Shown in pieces: positions 41,016 to 53,800 of a stretch of DNA of 64,000 bases. Both the position numbers and the translations under genes were made by a program. This stretch comes from Lethocerus indicus. Its lineage: Eukaryota > Arthropoda > Insecta > Hemiptera > Belostomatidae. The stretch covers positions 18,122,246 to 18,186,245 of the forward strand of contig JACDQD010000006.1 of NCBI GenBank assembly GCA_019843655.1, in the 5' to 3' direction. Under the pieces are notes generated by a model. That model did not search any database. It was given only the letters and a program-made list of their open reading frames with translations, and had not been told where the DNA came from. Within the stretch, counting starts at the first letter, position 1, and each line of letters starts with the position of its first letter.

Positions 41016-41144
41016 CTATTCGATTTCTTCTAGTTCTTTCGCTTCTCGGACGCCATCCATCTCTGGCATATCCAACTTCTCCCATCTGGAGTTCATTTCG
41101 AAACCGTCTACGAGGACGATGGGCCATTCACTTAACCTTTCCAT
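41016..41144 (-). CDS. Possible small open frame or exon remnant, unknown function
   Basis: The minus strand has an ATG in a strong context (ACCATGG) opening 42 codons to a TAG. The frame is also open upstream to about 41250, so this may be the end of a longer exon or of an old transposon gene. The peptide starts MERLSEWPIVLVDGF and ends VREAKELEEIE. It is rich in charged residues, especially Glu, with two tryptophans and few Cys or Ser, and this looks more protein-like than any other frame in the window. A possible 3' splice site, GGATCAG, lies at about 41205. The plus strand is also open here (81 codons), which weakens the case. I recognise no family and infer no function. Confidence 0.25.
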   Translation of the reverse strand: MERLSEWPIVLVDGFEMNSRWEKLDMPEMDGVREAKELEEIE

Positions 41145-44009
41145 GGTAGCTGCTATCTTTCTAGGACTGAGTGCTGTTTTTTCACTATCTGGACGGAACC
41201 GCACTGATCCGTATGAAAATCCGATAAGAAAGGCGGGGTGCCGGAAACAGGATTAAAATAAAATGAAATCAACAAGCGGAGAAGATCGGAGGAATGATGG
41301 TGGAAATATTATTTTCAGAGTTTCCCTCCGAAGATGTTTACTGGGCATGAAAAGACGAAAATACATCAGGATGCATTTCTTGTTATGAAGACATCATAAA
41401 ATGAGGAAAGAGAATGAATTTAAATAGCGCTCAAGAATATGCAGCACTGATATTTTTCACCCAAGATGAATCTACGGTTTGGATCAAAGTTTTCATCAAA
41501 ACGATTAGAGCGCTCAAGTTTTAGAAAAGATATTCGTGCTTTATATTATATAATATTTTTTTCTAGTTATTGTTCATTACCTTTTTTAAGTAATTCTTAT
41601 TGTTTTAAGTTAACGTTTATTTTATTATATATACTATTATAGTATAGAATTATTACCATCGCTAGCTGAAAATTCAGTTTCCATAACGTAAAAGAACGAT
41701 ATTGAGAATCGTCTCAAGGTAGGTAAATGAAATATTCTGAAAGTGATTATTTTTGTTTGTCAAAACACAGATAAACCGCTCGCAGAATGCAAGTTTGTGG
41801 AGTTTGGGCGTATTTAAATTCACAATTCAAATAACGAATGGGTACGGTTCCAATGAAACCGGCGAGGTTCTAATTCACAATGCAAATGACGTCCATTAAC
41901 AGGCATCGGAGTAATACTAGGAAGGGATCATGTCTGGTGGATTTCAAACGCAGCACCCCCAGGCCCAAACACCAAGGGACGCTATTTAATGCCGGTCCTT
42001 CAGCTACCGCAGTAAAATATATTCTATTTTCGTTCTCGATACACTAATTATTACTTTTACCGCAGAAGTATTTATTATTGTTGTGATATAGTGTTTTCAT
42101 TCTCATTTTGCCCTCTGCTTTCGACTAGTTAACTCTCACTGTTAAAGTGACAGTGCTTATGGTGCTCTTTTTCCTTCGTTGTCCTTCATATCACTCTGAC
42201 CTGAAAGGGTGATTTCGTGGGCAAAGGGGGGAACACTTTGAAACGTAAAATGCGCGGTGAAGGTAAAAACTATAATGGGAGTGGAAAAGAGAATACGCGT
42301 AATTCCGCACTCCATTTCCATTGGAAGGGAGATTTTTATCCCCTACCAGTGTGACGAATGGATAACAGAGGCCTTCAGCAGGTGGGCTCGTAACTGACGC
42401 TGGTAGTTTCATCTCCGTCCGCCTCAAAAATTAACTCCTCTTCTGCGCCATCTCCAAATACCGCCCCTTTAAAAACACACCCCGCATACCGTATACGGGC
42501 ACTGTTCTTCCAACAGTTTTTGTGTCAAATTTTACGCTTGAAAAAATTAAATTGCTAATGGTATCCAGAAGGGACAAAAATAAAACAAATGAATTAATAT
42601 TAAAAACTTAATATTTTGTATACCTAACACTAACGTCCAGTTAAAAAAAATGACATCCATAATCATTAATTCCAGCTATCTTATAATGACCTTAGTAGCC
42701 AGACCAATAGAAATCGTAAGAATTCGGTATTTCACCCTCGCGGATCATTTATCAGTTATTAAATTCCTTGATCCTAATAGTAAGGGATATATGTTTTTGT
42801 AACAGTTTCATATATCCCAACAGTTTTGTTAAACTTTGGCCAGAGACTCGTCAAACTAAATAAAAAATAAATATCATTTAAACGGGAAAGAAGTTCTAAC
42901 CAGTATTCACTTAAAACTTGGATTAAAATAATATCTGGAAATACATAGAATTCTAGAATTCCACTATTTCCCATGGTGCAACAGTGCCTGAACAAATTAA
43001 TTTGTAAAAAAACAGTGTATCTCTATCCATTCAAGGGACTAATTTAGAAAAAGAAGCGAAACAAATAATATTAGTCTGTAGTATAGATATTATACTAGTC
43101 ATTTGATTATTATAATACTATAACTCATTATAGCTAATAAAGTATATGAAACTCTCCATCATTTAAATTCTTTTTTTTCAAACTTTTTTTTTAGAAAACT
43201 GTATTTTTCAGCTTTCTGTTTCGGCTTTAGTTTCACGTATTGTGCAGTTGAAGATAGCTGGCGGGGCTCATCTCAGGCCTCGCAGTTTATACAAAGTTCA
43301 ATGGTGAACTGGACGAAAGGGCCTAAATAGGGTGGGAGCGCGTCGGGCGTTCAATAGTTCGACTCCCTTTTTATTTCTCTACTGAAAGTATTGCGACGGT
43401 GTACTGGAAGAAATGCGGCGGCGTTTTGCATACAAGTAGGCCCATTACCGGCATTGGGGAGCTCCTCTATCATGAGGGCTTCATTAAACCTTCAGGCCGA
43501 CCGGCTCTTTCCGACCTGATAACCTCTCCCGAATCGGCTCCATTGAATTTCAAGCCGAAAGAAATCCCTGTAAATCCGAGACTCTGTTCCCTAAGACTTT
43601 CTACTGCTTAAAACATTTGTAACATTTCCCGTCTGTACGCTTTCATTATAGAAACGGATATGAAGCAGCACAGTTGTCAGACTTGTATACTGCCGTGAGA
43701 TTTGCTATATCGCCCTAAACAAGTAATGGAAATCATATTTACTTATTGTATTTTACCATAATGAGGAAAATAATCTTGTTATAAAAGAGGTAAAAGAGGT
43801 CCCTATACCATCTATACGATTGACCTTACTGGTAGGGGTGTACTGCCTCACCAGTTAACGGGGCAATTAAAAATTAATTTTTATTACTAATTAATATTAG
43901 TAATAGTGGTGTGTAAATTTAGTGCAACTTTAGTTGAAAGAAGACAAAGAACACCCCGAAAAACATAATAACTAGACACATATGTACAAACGACAAACAG
44001 ACAACCGCC

Positions 44010-44164
44010 ACAGTACAACTGACAGTAACAGTGCAGTGAGGATACCCAAAAAACATCCAAAGTGCCAAAGTGACTAACACCGCTTCTGAAGATGGCGAGC
44101 AGCCGAAATCGGTCTACCAAATAACCAAACCAGCGAGAGGAGACAGAAACACATGAAATATAAG
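44010..44164 (-). mobile_element. Hammerhead-bearing element, single arm
   Basis: The interior end (CAGTACAACTGACAG, GTGCAGTGAGGATACCC, ACATCCAAAGTGCC) leads into one arm ending GACAGAAACACATGAAAT. The interior direction shows a reversed copy. The ribozyme at 44082-44118 on the plus strand keeps CTGAAGA and GAAA, but stem I is broken (GCTT/TACC) and stem III reads ATCGGT. The second arm is missing. Confidence 0.8.
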
Positions 44165-46801
44165 GTGTTTCACTATAATTCTGGTGTTCAAACCGAAAGT
44201 TCAAAAACGATTTTTACCCAACCAACGAGATGAAACATTGGTGTGACGCTATTATTGTTATTAACACTGGGAGGCTTTTCACAGTCTTTGTCAGAGTAAG
44301 AGGTTTATACGTGTCTTGGGAAACACCTCAATGAGCTGGCAACAAACAAACCCCGCCCCTCAAGAATTGGTAATATCCCCCCTCCCGCGTTGTGAGCAAA
44401 TAAGTCCTTCAGGCTTGGCACTCCTGACATTCCCTTTTGTGCCTCTACGGTCTGTTTCCGAAATGGAACCTGAATTTATATTAGATATTAATATTATACT
44501 ATTGAAACTGTCCAGCAGGGTAGTGAGAATTAGAGGGGCTCGAAAGGCGAGTGTCAAGAATTTGTATTTATTGAAATAGTCCCCAGTTTCCTCCACTTCC
44601 GACCACATCCAGAGACCACTTCGCATTTATATATAGATTTAGAGAAATTAACTCAACCATCTTCACATGGCTGGGGGTCATGCAATCTATTTTCCTAAAT
44701 ATAGTAATCAGAATATAATGGTTGGTCTCGCATATACGCCCAAGTTGCACTGTCATATAAGTTATACCTCGAATTATCGAACCTGTATCACCTCATGTAG
44801 AAAAGCCAGGAGAGCGGTATAAAATTAACTGAATTTGCCAGTGGATCGAAGTACGGATCTAACGCTTTTACGCCGCTTAACTCTAACCAGTGGACTATGC
44901 GGGATATCTAGTGCCGGCGACTTCGGAATTTCCATTCAATTATTCCATGCCTCTAACTATCATTATATTATGGGCATCTCGCCAACAGTGAGAGCTCATG
45001 TGCAATTCAACCATAGTCATGTGTTAATTTTAACGATTTTATTGGGAATAAGAAATTACAATTCGTACTATCAGTACATCATAATCAGGAAGGTCATCAT
45101 TGTACCTTATTGTATTTTTCATAATTCGATGAATACAGAACGAAATCGTGATCTCGATCGACTGGGTCGAAAACGCATCGAACAGTCTAAACGTCAGAAA
45201 ACTCGCTGCCTTACATTGGAATTAACAGCAGGCCAACAAAGACTAATGTTGATGAATTGAACTCTGTTTAATAATCCGAGATTAGAAGAATGCAGTATTA
45301 AATACTGAAACCCAGTGAATAACCCAGATCCAAAGATTCAATTAGTTCGCTATTCGGCTGTACTTCGTCAACGAGGAAGCCTGCGATATATCGCAGGTCG
45401 ATTGTGCATAAATAATTAGTTCAAAATAGTTGTTTTAGAGAAATAGGGTTGGATGAACCACTGATCACGAAACAATTTCATGTGCAGGGTTATACCATAA
45501 AAATGGATGTAGTGCGGAGGCAGCATATTTTCTTGGTTGCGCGGTATTACAGTGAAAATTACAACAGGGTTTGGTTATTTGACAATTTCGCTCTCTCTCT
45601 CCCTTTTCCTCTCAACTGCTCCAGGCTACCGGGCAATTGAATATTAGCAGCGTTCGATGCCGGACATTGTAGCGTGAAACTGTGGTTTTGGCACCCGGTC
45701 CGATTTTCACTCATCAAACTTGGACCAGCTGCCCCCCTCAGGGCTCTCGCTCACCTCGCTCTCCAAACCGGCTTCACAGCTTCCCAATTTTACCTTCGCC
45801 AGTTTTTTCCCCTTCCGGTTTGCAAACCAAAGTGTAAAAGTTCGATTGTTCAAACGAAGCCCGGAATTGATGGAAGCGTTAAAAGTGTTATTAATTCGAC
45901 GAACCTTCCCTGTTATTTTTTCATTATACTATAACTTTATATTACAAGTGTAATATAAATCTACCGAATAAAGGCTGAATATGGAATGATGATGTATTAC
46001 ACATTCTTTTGACAGTCTGCAGTGGTTTTGTACTATTGTTCTCCTATAATTTTCATGGAGATATTTCGTAAACATTGAAAACAGTTTAGAACCTACTCGT
46101 GCCCGTACATGTATGAACAACATTTAATAATTATAATAACCTTTCACTTAATCAATTCCACGTCTTGGTGACAAGTTATTAATCTGTCTGGGTATCGTAT
46201 AAATCTAATACTGTATTAGAGCATAAGTGAGTTATGCTGTATTTTTAGTATTGTCAAAAATAAATCGATCAAACTAGAAGAAGAAACCATCCCCAGAGAG
46301 AACTTATATGCCGACTAACTTCAGTTTAGAGAAGTTAGACCCTGGTTGTGACGCAATAAAGCAAGGAGTTAAGGAGGTGTCGATTGCTTTGTTGGAGAGG
46401 AATGACCCGTGGCAGAAGAAGGTCCAGTGATTGAAGGCGAGTTTAACAGGCTCACCGAGAATAAACATCGCCCCAGGATTCAGTTACGGCTTTCCACTTC
46501 GACACCGAGCCTTTATTAAGGGCTTAACACTCCTCACAGGAGATTAAACCTCCTATCGGATCCCCCTTTCGGCCGTTGAAGGTCTCCTTGTAATAATTTA
46601 TTAGCATATCCAACGAGGTATAATTATAGCAATAATCCATAAAAAGATATTTTTATAAAATGAAAATCTTAATTAACTCCAGGAAGACATAATATATGCA
46701 GATATATAGGCCATACATCTGTATAGGACAGACAGATACAGTAAAACTAAACAATAAAAATTACACTATTTGAAATAAGTAGAATAAAATTTCAACTATA
46801 G
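44165..46801. other. Noncoding DNA without recognisable genes
   Basis: A 141-codon plus-strand frame (44835-45260) and overlapping frames near 45674-45953 have no recognised domain. They show no splice-site support that I can see. I leave them uncalled. Confidence 0.4.
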
Positions 46802-47275
46802 CTAGTTTAACATACCTGTCTTGCGGTCAGTGAGGGGTTGGAATACCGTAGATTTCATGTGTTTCTGTCTCCTCTCGCTGGTTTGATCTTTTGCTGGACC
46901 AATTTCGGCTGATCGCCATCTTAAGTAGCGGTGTTAGTCACTTTGGCACTTTTGAGCATCCTCACTGCACTATCACTGTTAATTGTACTGTAAGGCACTA
47001 ATACTAAAATGTTAGACAGACCTTTGTTGCGGGTTAGTATTAGGTGCGCCGTACCATTGAAACTAGTAGCGCATTAAACTAATTACACTACACGTTTTAA
47101 TAGCGTTAAAAATAACTCAAATATTAAAATATATTATAACTGACCTTAGTAGGCAGTGAGGATGCCCAAAAGTGCCAAAGTGACTAACACCGTTACTGAA
47201 GATGGCGAGCAGCAGAAACCGGTCTAGCAAAAGACCAAACCAGCGAGATGAGACAGAAACACACGAAATTTAAGG
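46802..47275 (+). mobile_element. Hammerhead-bearing element, longest copy with both arms
   Basis: This copy of about 470 bp has the extended left end (CATACCTGTCTTGCGGTC), the left arm, the whole interior and the right arm, ending CACACGAAATTTAAGG. The left ribozyme (46893-46929, minus) has a damaged core (CTTAAGA). The right one (47192-47228, plus) keeps CTGAAGA, GAAA, ACCGGT and C, but stem II reads GGC/GCA. TATAGCT occurs just outside both ends (46797 and 47281) and may be a target-site duplication. There is no open frame of note in the interior, so the element is non-autonomous. Confidence 0.9.
47192..47228 (+). ncRNA. Hammerhead ribozyme motif with weakened stem II
   Basis: Right arm of the longest copy. 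CTGAAGA, GAAA, the ACCGGT palindrome and the cleavage-site C are present. Stem I is GTTA against TAGC, with one G-U-type change. The base before GAAA is A instead of C, costing one stem II pair. Confidence 0.45.
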
Positions 47276-50199
47276 GCAATTATAGCTCTTTATTCCGGCA
47301 TATGGTCCCCATTTCTTCAATCATATATGCGACTACCATTATATTATATTATTATAAAAATATAATTCATTCAGCTCCGATTAATTCAGGAAATACTCTA
47401 ATCTTTCCATGTAACATATAAAATCAGATGGACGCATTACCTCATTTTTAAATTTGATTTAATTGAATCACGGTGTAAAATCTTCCTTTTATTGAAAAAT
47501 TTGCTTCAGTTCAATTTTACCGTAATTATTTGAAAAGTGGGGGGAATTAAGTTTTCAGAAGGACCGTTCCTAGAAGGAAGCCGACGTTTATAAGGCCATT
47601 TCTCAAGCCTAAAGGATTAATGAATTTTGAAAAGTTGACTACGGAAGTTTCTTAAACTGGACGATTTGTCAATTCGCCCCTCCCCTTGAGATATTTACAG
47701 TTTTAGCGGGGGACATTTTATTTATTAATGTTAATTGAAACATTAAGTATATTCTACAAAGATGAATAAAAATGATCAAAAGTGGAAATTAAAATAATAT
47801 ACAAGATATTATTTTTCAATTCTTGTTTCAATACTCCTCTTCTAGGATGCTTGTATATTTTCTATAACTCGAGAAAGTAAATTAATTTCATTCACGAGTC
47901 AGTAACTGATGCAATGCATGGGTTACCCAAGACTGATGTTCAAATAAGCAGCTATTTTTGTTCAATAGATAAATTACTATTACCAATCATTTACTACATT
48001 CAGGCATAAGCCTTTGATTTAATTAATTATAGTACTAATGAAGGGCGCAGAAGTATTATAGATCACATGCGGGTCTGACTTGTTATCTCTGTTGTAATGA
48101 GATCAGCCTGTGGGTGGCCTCATTAAAAATGTTAGTGAGCTTTAAGCCTTTTGACCTTCAGTTAGAAAATATCGAATATTTCATTGGGCCTTTCACCCTC
48201 CTTTCATTTCTATTCAGCCTACTCATTAAATTGTATTACGAAGCAGGAATTAAAATAATAATAATGAGTCCTATTTAACCCAGCGAATAAAATAAGTACT
48301 AATCCCCCCATTCTTCGAATACAAATTATATCAACACTATGATTTAATTGGATAGTTTCATTCTGGTGAATTTATCGCATAAGAAATTTGGGATGAATTA
48401 AACAGGAAGAAATGCGTTTAAGTTAGATTATTTCATAATTAAGTACCAAAGAAACTTTAATGGGCCACTCTTGAGAACATATCTGGTAAGCGATTTAAAA
48501 GACAAACTCATCGAACAAATGATGAACAGCCTGAAAAGAAAAGTGACGTACTCTTGAATAGAAAGAATTAATGAATAAAAGCTGAGAATAAATAAATAAC
48601 AATTTTCTACCACATTTTTCAATAAAATCATGCAATGTATCGAAAAAAATAGCTTCAAAAGTCGCTTTTTATACCTAAAACGTATGCTCAATAATAAGAA
48701 ATTCAATTTTTATTTTATACAATAGATTAATTTTTGCTTAAATTTTATTTTCCTATCGCATGGGCAGCGTGGAATTGGCGATCGGTAAAAGTTTTGGTTT
48801 TAAAACCCCGGGTTTGCCTCAGGGCCGATCATTAAAAGTTGGCTCATTCCAACAGTGCCAACCTAATTAACGCTGATTTTATTCTTTAACTTTTCTCCCC
48901 TGCAATGTATTAAACGAGTTCGCTTCATCAACCAGACTGAGTTCGGGTCATTCAACTGAGGTCATTGAAATTGGATCGAAAACCCAATTCGATTTTGTTG
49001 CGCAGAAAACGTTTATTCGGTCATATTTAGTGGTGCTTTGACAAACATTGACGAGGGATGTGGAAATATTATTACATATGTGAGTAGCATGCTCATTTGT
49101 ATGCATCATGTGATTGTTTTCCTCTATTACAAATTCTACCACATCTACAATTAAGACTGTCTGTAGACTAGTCAGTTTTACTTTTCCGTATTGTCAGTAG
49201 TAATAACCAATTAAGCGTACAATTAAGTCACAAGAAATACATACAGCATTAAATTAAATTTAGAGGTAATTTAACTCAACAGTCTTATAGCCAGTAGTAT
49301 TCATATAACATACGCTAGTATTAGCGTGGTGTGTTAAACGCTATAGTGTGAATGCATGACTAATAATGTATAAAAATAATTCGAAATTGTATCAAATCCA
49401 AATTTATAATATTCATAATTTCATTACACTGTCACGTTACATTACGAATTCCCTAACAGTATTTTTCTTATTTCTGTTCATTTCCACAAGAGCATACTTG
49501 TTTCATTAAATTTGAAATACAGTGTTACCGTTCATACAATAATTGGGTAACAAATTCTCGAACAAATTAAACTTATTGACGTTTATAAATTGGGTAAGAA
49601 GGTACTAACGAATGTACACGGTGCAAACTTCCTTTTCAGAAGCAGCTTCTCTCTGGCCCTTAATTCGGCCGGAGCAACTTCGCCCCTAACTAGCAGAATA
49701 AGGGCGAAAAATTTGGCCCCGGTTAAATGATCGTTGAAAAATTCCATTTCGTGATTACCGTACGTCCCAAAAATTGCTACTCATCGTGTTTTTTACCACG
49801 AAAAATATCGCTTAAAAAATCTTAATTGGCAGAAAACGTGAAAACTTACTTTATTATGAACGAAATATCCTAAAATTGGACTGAATTAGACTCAAGTATA
49901 TTTTCCATTACCATTATTGCCATGGGTTACGTTGCCGCTCGGGATTGTTTGATTGGCATGAGAATCGAGGATTAATAATGACCACCATGGAAGAAGGGAC
50001 TGAAAGGACAGAGAAATTATTCGAAAGAAGTTTTTTTTATTTACCAGCCACTCTATTAAAGAAAACGATGAATGTTTATCCCAGTTCCGCCTTTATGTAG
50101 CGCAAGTTTATTTATTGTAATGGGTATTAATTTTATCGCAAACTAACCCCTCGTATGTAGACGCGGAAAGTGTTTCTGTTTTTGTTTGCCCGAATGAAT

Positions 50200-50840
50200 T
50201 TAACTTTTTCCAATGGGTTACGTTTATGTGGGGGATAATGGGGCGGGGGCGGGGACCATGAGTTACTGTCGAAAAAATGTTTTTTTTCAACCCCGGACTT
50301 TCGACTTTAACGCCTCCGCTGCTTCGTATTTATCTTCCGCTCCATTAGCGTTTCAGTATAGGCATGTTATTCCTCTGCGGGGTCCGCAGAAATTCGTGCG
50401 CGTGAAGTGCGGACGGGCACACTGCGTCTCGGACCGTAGAATATTAAAACCATTTAGGGGCCGAAAAAAATTTAATACACCATCCCGGGGGAAGGGGGCG
50501 GCAGTTGTTTGGGGACAATACAAAGGGTCATAGCGGGGGAGGGGCCCCGACGAGAATAGTTCATATATATCCTGGATGTTCTCTGGGGCCGGAATTCCTC
50601 CACGGCACCGACTCCGGGACCGAGTTTTATCGGCGCCCGCCTCAACCGATATTAAGCAAATAATCCCCCGTCTCGCAGCCCGATCGTCATAATGGCCGTG
50701 GATCATTCGTACAATATAATGCGTCGGTCTGTTTATTAAAAAAAGATTTAAACGCAAGCACTTATCGATCGGACGCCGCCAATTGCCTCGAAAAATAAAG
50801 CGCAAAATTTGGACACCGGAGCGACAAAAGAAGACAAACG
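50200..50840. promoter_or_regulatory. GC-rich island, possible regulatory element
   Basis: This is one of the largest GC-rich islands of the window, with several CpG dinucleotides and G-runs such as GGGGCGGGGGCGGGG at about 50237-50251. The longest open frame of the window (164 codons, minus, 50353-50847) lies here and overlaps a 106-codon plus-strand frame. The minus-strand peptide is arginine-rich with no domain I know. I favour noncoding, but an exon cannot be excluded. Confidence 0.25.
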
Positions 50841-53800
50841 AAATCATCAGACAGAAACAACCTTCAGGGACTCAGAAACAGATATCGTAAGGAAGTGGGT
50901 AAATTAAGAATATCAACTACGGATATCAAATAACGAATTACGAATGAAACGGAAAAACGAGGATTTTAACATCTGACACTCAAATACAAACCAACGCTCA
51001 ATTATAGCGGTCCAAAATTAACGTTCTCATTACCAAAAATTGAACGAATACGGGGAAGCGCTAAATGGAGAAATAATGGAGAAAGGGGTGAAAAAGAAAA
51101 ATGATGACCTAGCTGAATAAAAATATTTCCTTTGCAGAATTTTCTGAAGACTCTCGCTGAATTATTCAAAAATAATAAAAATGGCTCGATTCAACTATAA
51201 GTTGTGATTGATAATTTTATGTATAATTTTGAATTGAAAAAAATTAGGCCCACTACGCACGGTATCTTAAGGTTAACATATTTTAAATATAAAGTACCAA
51301 TCCCGGAATAGAGGTCCGACTTTTCATTGAATTAAAACTTGTACTAATTAATCGAGAGCAGCTGCATACATTCCAGAGCAATTAAAAAAACGGAAAACGT
51401 TTCTATATTTTATAATAATCTTCTGGAATTAATTCACTGCACGTCGCAGGCACAAATAAACGTGCCCAGTTATTAATTGCCCGAAAGATGACAGACCGCT
51501 ATATTTGTTACATGAATTTATACCCGCAATAATCTACGACTAGGTTCTTCTTGGGCCCCATGAATAGTAAACCTATTAGGGGCATACATTAACTACCAAT
51601 GGCCCTCTCTTCCCCCTCCGACCTACTCTTTTTTTTTACAACCTCGACATCCACCCCTTTAATTTATGCTTGTTGACAACCTTGCCCAGATATTAACGGC
51701 TCCAGTAATATCTTCCAGAAATTGTGCTCCGAGGTAATGCAATATCAAAATAGTAATATTGGCCCCCCGACTGTAATTTAGTCTAATGTCCGTCTAATTA
51801 CGGTCCCATTTAATGCTATCATTCCAGGTGGATAATTGAGAGTGACAATACGGAGATCGTATCCGAGGGATCAATTAAATTTTTGGCTCCTCAATGTTGT
51901 TCATGGCAAATAGAATGTTGAGATTGAAAATCATACGAATTATGTGACTTATCTAATCTTAGAATACATCGATAAATAAATAATTTGAATACCATCTTCT
52001 GCCTTCCGCCTCTACTGGCTGATATAACCTTATGCTAAGGAGATGTCAGTAATTTAGTGCATTATTATTAATTAGTGAATGATTTATCGCAGCCATAAAT
52101 TGGTTTCTGTAATCACAGGTTATACCAAGGAAATGTACTTTTCCTACTTATCTTGGCAAAAAAATTAAAGTGCGGCGCTATGGCAAATGTTTCAACTTCG
52201 ATTGCAGTAGACCGCTAAAGTATCTTTTAATTATAAAAAAAAATTCTAAAACCAAACAAGACCGACGAGGACAATATGAACACGTTTAATCGTCCGACGA
52301 TACGCAAGTGGTGAACTAAAGGCTTCGGTCAAAGGAAAAAGTCTCCCTTTGAAGTAATCCATTCCAACGATGAGCGTATCCCCTAATTAAATTTCTCCTT
52401 CTCCATAAACTCAAATTTTCTTGGAGATTAAAAAAGATTCGGCAAGGAGTGGCTCTTATTCGTTGGGTTGAAACGCTTGAAAAACTGTCACAACTCCGAC
52501 TGGAAAGTTTTAAACGACAATGGCATCTTATATTTAATTAAAACCCCTTTAACGTCGGATTTAGATTCGGGAAAGTCTTATTCCGAGAAGAAAATGTATC
52601 TTTAACCTCAGTTTTAAACTTGTTTACATTTTCTTGGTTTCCTCATGTCATTCTGTCTTTATTAAATCAGTCATTAATTATAGCAGCTTAAATTTGGCGA
52701 TTGGATTTAAAACTCGTTAAAAACTTGACTTTTCTAAGTGTAAATAGGATTTTAAAATTACGTGGACTTAAAATTAAGTCAATTATCCTTTTCTCGCCTT
52801 GATATTAATCATTATGATGGCGTATGGTAATTAAAAATAATACTTATAAGTGAAATATATGTCTGGAGGTCACTTCTAACCACAAGTATCTATAGGATTT
52901 GGATTAGAGAAATAGGAATGTAATAGAATGTGATATGGTCATGATCTCCATGGTTTACGTATTACAGTAACATGATACACGTATGTCACTATAATACATG
53001 AAGTTTATTAACCCTTCATTGAATTCATTAGTTTCAAACGGTAGGTGTCAAAATGATGACATTATTATTTTTACAAATTTCAACCCGTTTACTTTAATCT
53101 TAAAGTTAGTTAACCAAAATAAATCCATACCGTATTTCAAAGTAATGTTTCATAAACATAGAATTAAATTACTTTCAGATCGCGAAGTGAGATTTCAATC
53201 ATTCAATATAATTCAAGAACATACAATTTCTTAAAACAGGGGTCATTATACTGTTGGGTTCGATAATGTAGCATTCCTGGAGGTGGCGTTACAGTGTTAC
53301 CTCTATAGCATTTATGACGGAGATGCCAATATAAATTTCACCTGTAGGAAAATGTTTTCCAATAAAGATTGGCCACCCTTACCGCCATGCATTTTATTGA
53401 AATGTATTGTTCTTCTGAAGACCGATATTCTTTTATTGAAGCGTGGGGAATACTCCTGGGAAACGGGGGATTTTTTTTATTTCCCCTTTTTTTCCGGTTC
53501 CTGTACCGGTGTGCCAGAGAATGTCTAACATTATTGGGTTTTCGTGTAGTTTGTCCGGCTCGAGACGTGACCCCGTTATTGCCAATATTGGTTTATGTCC
53601 GCTTACCTCCCCCCGCCGACCCACACCCCCATCCCGACACACACCCTTTACCGTTTTACCGTATAATGACCCCTGTCATAAAAGTGACGACCTTTTATTG
53701 CTTATCGATAATTACACGGTTGCAAGCTATGAGTGGACGGGGGCGGCATTAGTAATGGGACTACCGCCGAACGGACAGACTGTTCAATACAATGTGCCGT

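Larger units (their letters stand above)
37035..44009. other. Long, mostly noncoding stretch
   Basis: Apart from the small minus-strand open frame at 41 kb, I see no gene. GC-richer patches lie at about 37130-37460 (with a G run near 37239-37247), 38030-38345 and 43240-43600. The rest is AT-rich. Confidence 0.4.

Noticed and set aside
42134..42155. AAGTGACAGTGC as a repeat-family interior fragment
   Set aside because: The match is too short, and neighbouring interior blocks are missing.
43340..43380. B-box-like GTTCGACTCC followed by a T run, as a possible tRNA
   Set aside because: The five bases on each side of the loop do not pair, and no A-box or acceptor stem is found.
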